From a virus, in IMG/VR virus record IMGVR_UViG_3300028025_000302, positions 1 through 36,072 of that record: a stretch of 36,072 nucleotides of DNA. The stretch is one strand, 5' to 3'. A model generated the notes under the pieces. That model saw only the letters and a program-made list of their open reading frames with translations, made no database searches and was not told the DNA's origin. Below are positions 26,743 through 32,730 of this stretch, piece after piece (position 1 is the stretch's first letter; each line of letters starts with the position of its first letter). The position numbers and the translations under genes are program-made.

Positions 26743-27194
26743 TGATTCCATTAGCAAAGAAGGCTACGCCTGCTGCTATCGCAGTACTGCGCCAAGCCAC
26801 TGCTCATTGGCCTAAGCGCAAGAAGGCAAGTGATGGCCTGCTGCCTAGTAAGGCACACGTGCATCAGAACCCGAACTCTGACCACAACTCAGGCTATGCA
26901 GTAGATCTAACAGATGATCCAAAGAACGGCGTTAACTGCGCTGTTATCTATTCAGAATTACAGAAAGATCCACGCGTTAAGTACCTGATATTTAAGGGCA
27001 AGATCTGGACGAAGAAGACCGGTGAGCACGTTTATACTGGTATCAATCAGCACAACAAACATCTTCACATCTCGATACAAGACGGATGTGGAGATGACAC
27101 CTCGCCTTGGTTCGGCTGGATGCCAAAGCCAAAGGCAATCAATAAAGTAAGGGCAGCAGTTAAGCCATTACCTAAGAAGAAGGAAGCCAAATGA
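26742..27194 (+). CDS. Endolysin, M15-type zinc peptidase
   Basis: 150 residues with the zinc ligand pattern of D-Ala-D-Ala carboxypeptidase-like M15 enzymes: H48 in SDHNSGYAVDL, D55 in the same motif, and H107-x-H109 in KHLHISI. These enzymes cut peptide bonds in peptidoglycan. The C-terminus is Lys/Pro-rich (KPLPKKKEAK), possibly for binding the acidic cell wall. No signal peptide, so it relies on a holin for release. Flanked on both sides by small membrane proteins. A catalytic domain without a separate cell-wall-binding domain is unusual but not rare in small phages. Confidence 0.87.
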   Translation: MIPLAKKATPAAIAVLRQATAHWPKRKKASDGLLPSKAHVHQNPNSDHNSGYAVDLTDDPKNGVNCAVIYSELQKDPRVKYLIFKGKIWTKKTGEHVYTGINQHNKHLHISIQDGCGDDTSPWFGWMPKPKAINKVRAAVKPLPKKKEAK

Positions 27195-27379
27195 ACGCAA
27201 AGACAAAAGCAGTACTCGCAACATATCTTCGTGCAGCAGTAGCAGCAGTGATTGCTCTCTACTTAGCAGGAGAAACAGATCCAAAGAAACTCAGCGCAGC
27301 GGCAGTAGCTGCTGTAGCAGGTCCAGTCCTAAAGTGGCTTGACCCAAATGCAAAAGAGTTTGGTCGTGGGTCTAAGTAA
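27191..27379 (+). CDS. Small membrane protein, second holin candidate (62 aa)
   Basis: ATGA overlap with the endolysin. The sequence has two hydrophobic helices, TYLRAAVAAVIALYLAGETD and KLSAAAVAAVAGPVLKWLDP, joined by a short polar turn, and a polar C-terminus (FGRGSK). The pattern matches small holins of actinobacterial phages. With 26548-26742 it gives two membrane proteins around one endolysin, so one may be the holin and the other its antagonist or a second pore component. It is the last gene before the terminator. Confidence 0.75.
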   Translation: MNAKTKAVLATYLRAAVAAVIALYLAGETDPKKLSAAAVAAVAGPVLKWLDPNAKEFGRGSK

Positions 27380-27402
27380 TTAACCCATAAGCGCGAGGCA
27401 AT

Positions 27403-27447
27403 AGCCCCCTGCTCAGGAGAAATCCTGGGTGGGGGGCTTCTTTTTTT
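27403..27447 (+). terminator. Strong intrinsic terminator at the end of the late operon
   Basis: AGCCCCC (27403-27409) pairs with GGGGGCT (27432-27438), with an inner CAGGA/TCCTG stem (27414-27418 with 27423-27427) and a GAAA loop, followed by TCTTTTTTT. It closes the long + strand structural and lysis operon. On the - strand the hairpin lacks a T run, so it acts mainly in one direction. The T run overlaps the stop codon of the - strand gene. Confidence 0.92.
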
Positions 27448-27682
27448 ATGCCTCTTTGTCCACCGGACAAGGCACGGTTACTAGATTGCCGCAACTAACA
27501 CAGGTTGCGTCTAGGAAATACCAGGATAGTTCGTAGTCCTCAAAGGACGCCATAACGTTAAAGACCTGCGACCCACACGGACAGACGTGGACAGGGCCAA
27601 AGGCCCGCAAATCGCTTCCAAAGGCTTCTGGGAGGTATTCTGTGCGCCTGAATAGGCGCAGGGTTGGTAGACGGAGCCGCAT
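27446..27682 (-). CDS. Zinc-ribbon-like protein, 78 aa
   Basis: Starts MRLRLPTLRLFRRTEYLPEA with GAAGGTGAGG about eight bases before the ATG. The core VCPCGSQVFNVMASF and later ATCVSCGNLVTVPCPVD holds CxC and CxxC pairs that would bind one zinc, with an aromatic strand between them (DYELSWYFLD). The N-terminus is basic and hydrophobic. It is one of only two - strand genes here and lies in the turn between late and early arms. Role unknown; a regulator or RNA-polymerase-related factor is possible but not shown. Confidence 0.78.
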   Translation of the reverse strand: MRLRLPTLRLFRRTEYLPEAFGSDLRAFGPVHVCPCGSQVFNVMASFEDYELSWYFLDATCVSCGNLVTVPCPVDKEA

Positions 27683-27705
27683 ATTCAGGGCCTCACCTTC
27701 TGGCT

Positions 27706-27722
27706 CGGCCCTTCTAGGGCCG
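27706..27722. promoter_or_regulatory. Perfect 7-bp inverted repeat in the divergent region
   Basis: CGGCCCT, three bases, AGGGCCG. It lies between the divergent genes, 24 bases ahead of the - strand start codon, so it would be in the leader of that mRNA or act as an operator. No T run follows on either strand, so a terminator is unlikely. Confidence 0.4.
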
Positions 27723-27746
27723 TACCGTCATTCGCCTACGGCTCAT

Positions 27747-27752
27747 ATTGTA
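27747..27752 (-). promoter_or_regulatory. Possible -10 box for the - strand zinc-ribbon gene
   Basis: On the - strand the sequence reads TACAAT, one mismatch from the sigma-70 consensus, about 65 bases upstream of the start codon. No good -35 box was found at the right distance, so the call is weak. Confidence 0.25.
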
Positions 27753-27772
27753 CACAGACACCTGCCTAGTAT

Positions 27773-27786
27773 GTGTCTTACGACAC
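27773..27786. promoter_or_regulatory. Inverted repeat at the -35 position of the proteasome-like gene promoter
   Basis: GTGTC, TTAC, GACAC. Its centre is about 31 bases before the predicted start of transcription, so a bound protein would block or touch RNA polymerase. Candidate operator; short arms keep confidence modest. Confidence 0.35.
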
Positions 27787-27795
27787 GCCAATGAC

Positions 27796-27811
27796 TGGTA
27801 TCATATTCTCG
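27796..27811 (+). promoter_or_regulatory. Extended -10 promoter, predicted leaderless start
   Basis: TGG followed by TATCAT (27799-27804), an extended -10 element with one mismatch from TATAAT. The start point seven bases after the box would be base 27811, the G of the GTG start codon. No ribosome site precedes that GTG, which agrees with a leaderless transcript, a common mode in Actinobacteria. No convincing -35 is present, as is usual for extended -10 promoters. Confidence 0.5.
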
Positions 27812-28368
27812 TGACTACATTAACTGGAATCCAAGGACCTGACTTCGTTGTACTAGCTGCCGATAGTCAGATAACTGATAACGATCAACGCGTCATTAGT
27901 ACGCAGACGCCCAAGATTGTACGCATCGGAAAGTATCTACTCGGCGTAACTGGTGACTCACGCCCCGGTGATATCTTGATGTATAACTGGAAGCCACCTG
28001 TGTATAAGTATCAGGATCCGGTGCAGTGGATGGGTAAGAAGATCATCCCTAGTATCCAACAAGCGTTCAAAGATAATGGGTACGAGGTAGATAAGGAAGC
28101 TAACTTCTGTTACCTATTAGCCTTTGACTCGATGCTGTTCTCTATCGGCCCAGACTTGTCATTTAACGCAAGTGAGCACGGACTATTCACCGCAGGAAGT
28201 GGCGGTCCTTATGCACTCGGTTACCTTTATTCTTTGAAGCCACACTCCTACAAGAGTTTGCTTATGGCAAAGGTAGTTGCAGAAAGGGCTGTAAAGATCG
28301 CGTCGGTGCTGGACATAAATACCTGCCCTCCGATACAAATAGTTACTCAACAGAGAGGCTGGGAATAA
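27811..28368 (+). CDS. Proteasome beta-subunit-like Ntn hydrolase
   Basis: 185 residues starting (M)TTLTGIQGPDFVVLAADS. Counting the first Thr after Met as residue 1, Thr1 and Asp17 fall exactly at the proteasome beta positions, and TPKI supplies the Lys33 equivalent with a one-residue shift. Later marks are GVTGDS (Gly47 region), LFTAGSGGPYALGYL (Ser129 region) and VLDINTCPPIQIVT (Asp166 region). All catalytic elements are therefore present. The fold is shared by 20S proteasome beta subunits, HslV and Anbu; length is nearest to HslV or a mature beta subunit. There is no propeptide if GTG 27811 is the start, so removal of Met alone would free the nucleophile; an upstream TTG at 27748 would add 21 residues but has no ribosome site. 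No cognate ATPase gene is nearby. First gene of the right arm; coupled to the next by TAATG. Confidence 0.85.
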   Translation: MTTLTGIQGPDFVVLAADSQITDNDQRVISTQTPKIVRIGKYLLGVTGDSRPGDILMYNWKPPVYKYQDPVQWMGKKIIPSIQQAFKDNGYEVDKEANFCYLLAFDSMLFSIGPDLSFNASEHGLFTAGSGGPYALGYLYSLKPHSYKSLLMAKVVAERAVKIASVLDINTCPPIQIVTQQRGWE

Positions 28369-28454
28369 TGCTTGAATTTTTATTCGGTTTGCTATTAGGT
28401 TTCGTCGGGGCGTATGCTTTTGACTATTGGTTAACAAAGAGGGATAACAAATGA
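28368..28454 (+). CDS. Tiny membrane protein, 28 aa
   Basis: MLEFLFGLLLGFVGAYAFDY followed by WLTKRDNK: one hydrophobic helix with a positively charged end, predicted to sit in the membrane with the C-terminus inside. Overlaps the previous stop (TAATG) and the next start (ATGA), which supports it being a real gene. Small membrane proteins next to early genes often modulate host envelope functions; nothing specific is known here. Confidence 0.6.
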   Translation: MLEFLFGLLLGFVGAYAFDYWLTKRDNK

Positions 28455-28696
28455 AGTACGAAGAATTGCTTACTAAAATAAAAACAGGTAATGAATTTGC
28501 TGGCATAAAGTATGCCCCTGACTCACATACCTTTGCCCTTCGTGCAGTAGTGGATATGCACAAGCCATTCAATGTAGGCACTGATAAAGAACAGTGCTCT
28601 AGATGTATGGATGTCAACACATCAAATGGGGTTGTCTACGAAATGTCTCCATATCCTTGTGAAACTATAAAGGCTATTGAGAAGGAGTTAGCGTGA
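28451..28696 (+). CDS. Hypothetical early protein with a CxxC pair, 81 aa
   Basis: Starts MKYEELLTKIKTGNEFAGIK. The segment TFALRAVVDMHKPFNVG and then CSRCMDVN and YPCETIKAIEKEL recur as a pattern in small early proteins of actinobacterial phages (an ALRAV-E-HKP helix, a CxxC pair, and a final YPC-TI-AIEKEL helix). One or two metal-binding cysteine pairs are plausible. Function unknown. Overlaps both neighbours by four bases. Confidence 0.78.
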   Translation: MKYEELLTKIKTGNEFAGIKYAPDSHTFALRAVVDMHKPFNVGTDKEQCSRCMDVNTSNGVVYEMSPYPCETIKAIEKELA

Positions 28697-29649
28697 TTAC
28701 AGATCCAAAGGAACTGCTACTGCACGTACTGCACTCTAAAGATGCAGGTCGTGATCGCAGTAAGCAGACACAGGTAGGCCCATCAGAGATCGGTGGCTGC
28801 CGTCGTAAGGTTTGGTACCGGTTAAACGCACAGCCAGAGACTAACGATAACCAGTCAAAGCTGGCAGCAATTATGGGTACTGCTATCCACGCTGCTATTG
28901 AAGATGCAATCACCACACTAGATCCAGAAGGTAAGACTTACTTGGTCGAGACTGAAGTTGCATACGGTGATATGAAAGCACACGTTGACTTATTCGTACC
29001 GGGTATTGGTGCGGTCATTGACTGGAAGACAAGCAAGGTTAAGAACCTTAGTTACTTCCCGTCAGCGCAACAGCGCTGGCAGGTGCAGGTCTATGGTTAC
29101 TTGCTATCTAAGAACGGTTATGAAGTTAAGACAGTTAACCTGGTAGCGATAGCACGCGATGGTGATGAGAAGGATGTAAAGGTTCACAGCGAACCATACG
29201 ATGAAGTCTCAGCACTAGAAGCGCTACAGTGGTTGGCAAATGTAAAGGCTATGACCGAGGCACCAGCACCAGAGAAAGACGAATCGTTCTGCAAGAACTA
29301 CTGCCAGTACTACGACGCATCCGGTGAGATGGGTTGCGTTGGCTTAAAAAAAGAACGTATCGTCCTTGAAGAAGTGGTGATTGAGGATGCAGAAGTTGAC
29401 AGCCACGCTCTAAAGTATTTACAGTTAGATGAAAGAATCAAAGAGCTGGAGAAAGAAAAGGATTCCTTGAAGGCTTCCTTCGAGGGAACTACTGGCACTA
29501 CTGCTAGTGGTATTCAGATCAGTTGGACAACGGTTAAAGGTCGTGAGACAGTTGACTCTGAACAAGTAGAAAAACTATTGGGCTTCGTACCGAAGGTTGT
29601 TGGTAAAGAGTCCATTAGATTAAACATCAAACCAAGTGGAGGAAAGTAA
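28693..29649 (+). CDS. Cas4/RecB-like PD-(D/E)XK exonuclease with a probable iron-sulphur cluster
   Basis: 318 residues, GTG start overlapping the preceding stop (GTGA), AAGGAG upstream. Motifs of the RecB nuclease family: GTAIHAAIEDAI (residues 62-73), HVDLFV, VIDWKTSK (the D-x-K core) and QVQVYGYLL (the QxxxY motif). One cysteine before the nuclease core (C36) and three after it (FCKNYC, MGC) match the Cas4/AddB arrangement for a 4Fe-4S cluster. A charged coiled-coil and small C-terminal domain follow (from about 235). In phages such enzymes process DNA ends for replication, recombination or defence evasion. No CRISPR genes are near, so a Cas4 role in spacer acquisition is not suggested. 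Confidence 0.88.
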   Translation: MITDPKELLLHVLHSKDAGRDRSKQTQVGPSEIGGCRRKVWYRLNAQPETNDNQSKLAAIMGTAIHAAIEDAITTLDPEGKTYLVETEVAYGDMKAHVDLFVPGIGAVIDWKTSKVKNLSYFPSAQQRWQVQVYGYLLSKNGYEVKTVNLVAIARDGDEKDVKVHSEPYDEVSALEALQWLANVKAMTEAPAPEKDESFCKNYCQYYDASGEMGCVGLKKERIVLEEVVIEDAEVDSHALKYLQLDERIKELEKEKDSLKASFEGTTGTTASGIQISWTTVKGRETVDSEQVEKLLGFVPKVVGKESIRLNIKPSGGK

Positions 29650-29650
29650 T

Positions 29651-30040
29651 ATGTCAGCACCAGAATCAACTAAGTTCCAGGTCAACTACAAGTTACCTGA
29701 CGGAACCCTAGTAAACATTTATGCAACAAGCGTACAAGAACTTGAGAGTGGTCTTGCAGATATTGCAATGAACGCACTTAATATTCGTACAACAAGCAAT
29801 GACCTATCAGGTTATATCGCACCACCGGCAGCAGCACCTGCGCCAACAGTTGCATCAGTAGCTGCAGCATTTAATGCAACACCAGTTGCTACTGCACCAG
29901 CAGCAGGTGGAGATCAGTCTTGCCGACACGGAGTAATGTCTTTCCGTTCAGGTACATCAGCCAAGGGTCCTTGGAAGGGTTATATGTGCGCTGCGCCTAA
30001 GGGTGCAACAGATAAGTGCGAGACTATCTGGGTTCGATAA
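29651..30040 (+). CDS. Hypothetical replication-associated protein with a Cys/His C-terminal module, 129 aa
   Basis: The ATG at 29651 has GGAGG eight bases upstream; an earlier in-frame GTG (29636) lies before that site and is not favoured. A beta N-terminal part (STKFQVNYKLPDGTLVNIYA) is followed by a Pro/Ala linker (about 62-85) and a C-terminal module CRHGVMSFRSGTSAKGPWKG, YMCAAPKGATDKCETIW, with cysteines and a histidine that could bind zinc. The module looks like a small zinc ribbon. Its place between nuclease and helicase suggests a role in DNA metabolism, possibly single-strand binding; this is inference. Confidence 0.7.
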   Translation: MSAPESTKFQVNYKLPDGTLVNIYATSVQELESGLADIAMNALNIRTTSNDLSGYIAPPAAAPAPTVASVAAAFNATPVATAPAAGGDQSCRHGVMSFRSGTSAKGPWKGYMCAAPKGATDKCETIWVR

Positions 30041-30043
30041 CCT

Positions 30044-30310
30044 GTGCGCGAGCCAAGGTTCTATGAGAACCCTGCTTGCGCTCAAGTAGGCGGCGACTTC
30101 TGGTTCCCTGAGAAATCAGATGGCTCCAGTAATTCTGTAGAAATGCTAATGGCTAAGTCTATTTGCAGAAGTTGCCCACACCAAAGCGAATGTGCAGAGT
30201 GGGGAATACAGAAAGAACGCTTCGGTATTTGGGGCGGTCTATCGGAGAATGAGCGACGCAATATGCGTCGTGCAAACAACATAGTATTGAAGGAGGAAGA
30301 CGTTGCTTGA
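30044..30310 (+). CDS. whiB-like: WhiB-family transcriptional regulator
   Basis: 88 residues from a GTG start. The four cysteines that hold the 4Fe-4S cluster are C12 (ENPACAQ), C41 and C44 (SICRSCPHQ) and C50 (SECAEWG). The turn FGIWGGLSENERRNMRR carries the G-[IV]-W-G-G motif and the basic tail for DNA contact. WhiB proteins bind region 4 of the host primary sigma factor and redirect RNA polymerase; phage versions such as that of mycobacteriophage TM4 repress host whiB genes and affect septation. Overlaps the next gene by 8 bases. Strong evidence that the host is an actinobacterium. Confidence 0.95.
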   Translation: MREPRFYENPACAQVGGDFWFPEKSDGSSNSVEMLMAKSICRSCPHQSECAEWGIQKERFGIWGGLSENERRNMRRANNIVLKEEDVA

Positions 30311-31157
30311 CCTATCACGTGCTTGGGGCGGTGTGCTTACTAAAGCAACACCACTACCTGACGTGTGGTTAGCGCTATCTGCAAAGCAGATTAAGTTCCG
30401 GCGAGGACAAGTCTGTATGGTAGCGGCTGCGCCTAATGCTGGTAAGAGTATGTTTGCTCTTATCTATGCAATGAAGGCAAAGGTTCCAACGCTTTTCTTC
30501 TCGGCAGATACAGACACCACAACTGTAATGATGCGAGCCGCAGCGCAAGCATCGGGTCATTCACAGGTATCAGTAGAACTGAACCTATCTAACGATAGCC
30601 ATTACTACGATAAACACTTTGGCAAACTCAGCCATATCAAATGGGTATTCGACTCATCACCATCACTAGATGATATTGAGTTAGAGATCAGGGCATATGT
30701 GGAGCTTTACGGCGAGGCTCCGGAGTTAATTGTCATTGACAACTTAATGAACGTGGCAGCAGAAACAGATAATGAGTGGGCTGGTCTTCGTGCGATAATG
30801 ATGGAACTCCACGATATGGCACGTAAGACTGAAGCCTGCGTACTGGTACTGCACCACGTATCTGAGCAAAGCGAGTATGGTTCACCATCGAAACCACCTG
30901 CTCGCCGTGCTATTCACGGCAAGGTAAGTCAGTTGCCGGCGTTAATCCTAACGCTTGGCTACGACCCGAACCAAGCAACGCTATGCGTAGCAGCAGTTAA
31001 GAACCGCTTTGGGCCACACACTGCTGATGCTTCAGACTTCGCAACACTCTTTGTTAACTATGCTGCTTGTCAAATATCGGATAAGGATGCGTGGGGTGTT
31101 ATGATTAAGAATGACGCTATGAATAACTACCAAGGGAACTACATAGTAAATGGCTAA
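30303..31157 (+). CDS. RecA-fold ATPase, DnaB/RepA-type helicase-like
   Basis: Starts on TTG with AAGGAGGA five bases upstream. Walker A is AAPNAGKS (residues 42-49) and Walker B is ELIVIDNLM (about 140-148); a later LVLHHVSEQ and RRAIHGKVSQLPALILTL fit the sensor and arginine region of RecA/DnaB-like ATPases. At 284 residues it lacks a DnaB N-terminal domain, so it is nearer to RepA-type or short phage helicases. Together with the primase genes it would unwind DNA at the fork. It overlaps WhiB and a small coiled-coil gene. Confidence 0.85.
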   Translation: MLDLSRAWGGVLTKATPLPDVWLALSAKQIKFRRGQVCMVAAAPNAGKSMFALIYAMKAKVPTLFFSADTDTTTVMMRAAAQASGHSQVSVELNLSNDSHYYDKHFGKLSHIKWVFDSSPSLDDIELEIRAYVELYGEAPELIVIDNLMNVAAETDNEWAGLRAIMMELHDMARKTEACVLVLHHVSEQSEYGSPSKPPARRAIHGKVSQLPALILTLGYDPNQATLCVAAVKNRFGPHTADASDFATLFVNYAACQISDKDAWGVMIKNDAMNNYQGNYIVNG

Positions 31158-31311
31158 TACAGAGTTGCAGTATGTGAAGAACGAGATCAAACAACTACGC
31201 AATGATATGCGTAATCTGATACTGGTACTTATCGAATTAGGTATCTTGAAGGTAACAGTAGATGAGAACGGCAATGCAGTCTATGACACGGGTAAAGATG
31301 GCAAACCCTAA
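31150..31311 (+). CDS. Small coiled-coil protein, 53 aa
   Basis: MANTELQYVKNEIKQLRNDM, then RNLILVLIELGILKVTVDEN and a short polar end. The first part is a heptad-type helix, the middle is hydrophobic, the end a short beta hairpin. Overlaps the helicase by 8 bases and the nuclease by 14. Possibly an accessory subunit of a neighbour. No family recognised. Confidence 0.62.
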   Translation: MANTELQYVKNEIKQLRNDMRNLILVLIELGILKVTVDENGNAVYDTGKDGKP

Positions 31312-31648
31312 CGGGCGCAAAGGCGCTCAGTTTGAGACTGATGTAATGAAATTCCTACGGTCAGCTGGATTACTAGCTGAAAGGCTAACAAAGGCTGGCA
31401 GTAAGGATGAAGGAGATCTGGTATGTATCGTAAGTGGGAAGACATACATACTAGAACTCAAGAACAGGAAGGCGTTAAACCTTCCGGAGTTCTGGAGTGA
31501 AGCACAGGTTGAGGCGCTTAACTATGCAAAGGCACGGGGGCTTGGGGAAGTACCTTTGTCATACGTCATAGTTAAGCGTCGCAACGCTGGAATAGATAAG
31601 GCTTGGGTCATTCAGGACCTAACACAATGGTTAAAGGAGAAGCAGTGA
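31298..31648 (+). CDS. PD-(D/E)XK nuclease, Holliday-junction-resolvase-like, 116 aa
   Basis: The ATG at 31298 gives MANPNGRKGAQFETDVMKFL; an upstream in-frame start lies inside the previous gene. Catalytic set: E13 (FETDV), D40 (DEGDLV), E53 and K55 (YILELKNRK), the E-D-ExK pattern of archaeal Hjc-like and phage resolvase-type nucleases. A basic patch (RKG, KRRNAG) would bind DNA. In the replication cluster it would resolve branched DNA before packaging. Confidence 0.84.
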   Translation: MANPNGRKGAQFETDVMKFLRSAGLLAERLTKAGSKDEGDLVCIVSGKTYILELKNRKALNLPEFWSEAQVEALNYAKARGLGEVPLSYVIVKRRNAGIDKAWVIQDLTQWLKEKQ

Positions 31649-31923
31649 CTTACATATTGCAAGCAATAATAGTGCTGGCTTGGATAGGTTTATTCGGAGC
31701 ATCTACTATTGCTGTAGCTGAAGGATCTACGGGAGGCAGTATTATGTCTATCGTTGGAGGACTTGTAGGCTTAGTCATTTCTGTTGCTTTAGTTTTTTGG
31801 GTTATAGGTAATAGTGAAGACAAGCCTTGTGCTAAGTACGAAACATCGCTGCAATATAATGCGGCAACTAAAACAACAATGCCAATGAGATATTGTGCAA
31901 TACAAGGAGAATGGGTTAAATAA
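31645..31923 (+). CDS. Membrane protein with two transmembrane helices, 92 aa
   Basis: The GTG at 31645 has AAAGGAG six bases upstream and overlaps the preceding stop; the ATG at 31627 lies before that site. Two hydrophobic helices, ILQAIIVLAWIGLFGAST and IMSIVGGLVGLVISVALVFW, are followed by a polar tail with two cysteines (CAKYE and RYCAIQ) that may form a disulphide if outside the cell. No family recognised. An early membrane protein might exclude superinfecting phages, but that is only a possibility. Confidence 0.72.
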   Translation: MTYILQAIIVLAWIGLFGASTIAVAEGSTGGSIMSIVGGLVGLVISVALVFWVIGNSEDKPCAKYETSLQYNAATKTTMPMRYCAIQGEWVK

Positions 31924-32040
31924 ATGCCAGTACCAGGTGGAGAAATTACAAGCACTGAAACTTGGAGCGAGACTCCAGTAGAAGAAGTAGTCGAAGCAGT
32001 AGAAGAAGTTCTACCAGATGAGGAAGAAGATCCAGCGTGA
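31924..32040 (+). CDS. Small acidic protein, 38 aa
   Basis: MPVPGGEITSTETWSETPVE followed by a Glu-rich helix EEVVEAVEEVLPDEEEDPA. Very acidic, DNA-mimic-like in charge but very short. It starts directly after the preceding stop and overlaps the next gene by four bases (GTGA). Function unknown. Confidence 0.55.
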   Translation: MPVPGGEITSTETWSETPVEEVVEAVEEVLPDEEEDPA

Positions 32041-32255
32041 AGTGGCGCAGTAAAATAACTGGAGCTGCTTACAGTATTGCTGATGCATTTAGAGATGAGA
32101 CTATCAAGGTAGCCATCTTTAAGGAAAATGAGAATTGGGATATGGGAAGACCTATTGCAATTCTTCCATATAAAGAGTTCTTAGATAACTTTGAGAAGGT
32201 AGAAGATGAGGAGCCTATCAGAGAAGGAATGTACGATGGATGGGATACAGAATGA
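32037..32255 (+). CDS. Hypothetical protein, 72 aa
   Basis: GTG start inside the preceding stop. The product MKWRSKITGAAYSIADAFRD with IAILPYKEFLDNFEKVEDEE looks like a small alpha/beta domain with an acidic end (GMYDGWDTE). Similar short proteins with ILP-KEFLDNF are common in actinobacterial phages, function unknown. Overlaps the next gene by four bases. Confidence 0.7.
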   Translation: MKWRSKITGAAYSIADAFRDETIKVAIFKENENWDMGRPIAILPYKEFLDNFEKVEDEEPIREGMYDGWDTE

Positions 32256-32431
32256 TCTGCGATAGCTGCACTAAGGCAGGTGAGGAGAACTCACTGAACC
32301 ATCTCAAGCGTGCCTCACACTGGCACGACAAGTGTGATATTAAGGGGTGTGTATGCCAGCACAAGACTGGAGCAGGACTCGTAAAGCGGGCAGGTTCAAA
32401 GGTTCCGTTGATGCAAACTCAATCCCCATAG
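32252..32431 (+). CDS. Small Cys/His-rich protein, 59 aa
   Basis: Starts MICDSCTKAGEENSLNHLKR, ends its metal part with HWHDKCDIKGCVCQHKTG. The pattern CxxC ... HDxC ... CxCQHK is typical of small zinc-binding early proteins in actinobacterial phages. ATG 32252 is chosen over 32240 because it overlaps the preceding stop and begins at the conserved MICD. The last 79 bases overlap the primase zinc-finger gene in another frame. Confidence 0.75.
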   Translation: MICDSCTKAGEENSLNHLKRASHWHDKCDIKGCVCQHKTGAGLVKRAGSKVPLMQTQSP

Positions 32432-32730
32432 GAGCGATAGTCTCGCACTACGGAGGGGAAGTTAGAGAAGGCAAGGCAGTCTCAGTACGGTGCTGCCTGC
32501 ATAGTGACAGTCGTAGGTCGGCTGTTATGAACACGTACGATAATTTATATTTCTGCCACACCTGCGGTAAAGGCGGCAACGCTGCCAACCTAGTGTGCAT
32601 ACTAGAGAATATGGAGTTTAACGATGGCCTCAAACGCGCAATCGAAATTGCTGCTGGAAGCGGCGCAGCGATACGCACAGGAAATAACTCCAGAGGCTCT
32701 CGTCGCGCTAGCAGAACGTGGGATATCTGA
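32353..32730 (+). CDS. DnaG-type primase, CHC2 zinc-finger part
   Basis: ATG 32353 with AAGGGG five bases upstream, inside the previous gene. Residues about 45-80 form the zinc domain: CCLHSDSRRSAVMNTYDNLY then FCHTCGKGGNAANLVCIL, the CxxH ... CxxC pattern of CHC2 primase zinc fingers. A helical tail follows. The catalytic TOPRIM part is on the next gene in another frame, overlapping by 107 bases, so primase here is made of two chains or joined by frameshifting. Confidence 0.87.
   Translation: MPAQDWSRTRKAGRFKGSVDANSIPIGAIVSHYGGEVREGKAVSVRCCLHSDSRRSAVMNTYDNLYFCHTCGKGGNAANLVCILENMEFNDGLKRAIEIAAGSGAAIRTGNNSRGSRRASRTWDI

Noticed and set aside
27748-27810. Upstream TTG start that would add 21 residues (a propeptide) to the proteasome-like protein
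   Set aside because: No ribosome site precedes it and the added residues lie in the promoter region; GTG 27811 places Thr directly after Met. Not fully excluded.
28693-29649. Cas4-like gene as part of a CRISPR system
   Set aside because: No cas1, cas2 or repeat-spacer array is present; phages commonly carry RecB-like nucleases without CRISPR.
32240-32251. Earlier ATG for the small Cys/His-rich gene
   Set aside because: The ATG at 32252 overlaps the preceding stop and starts at the conserved MICD, the usual arrangement in this region.
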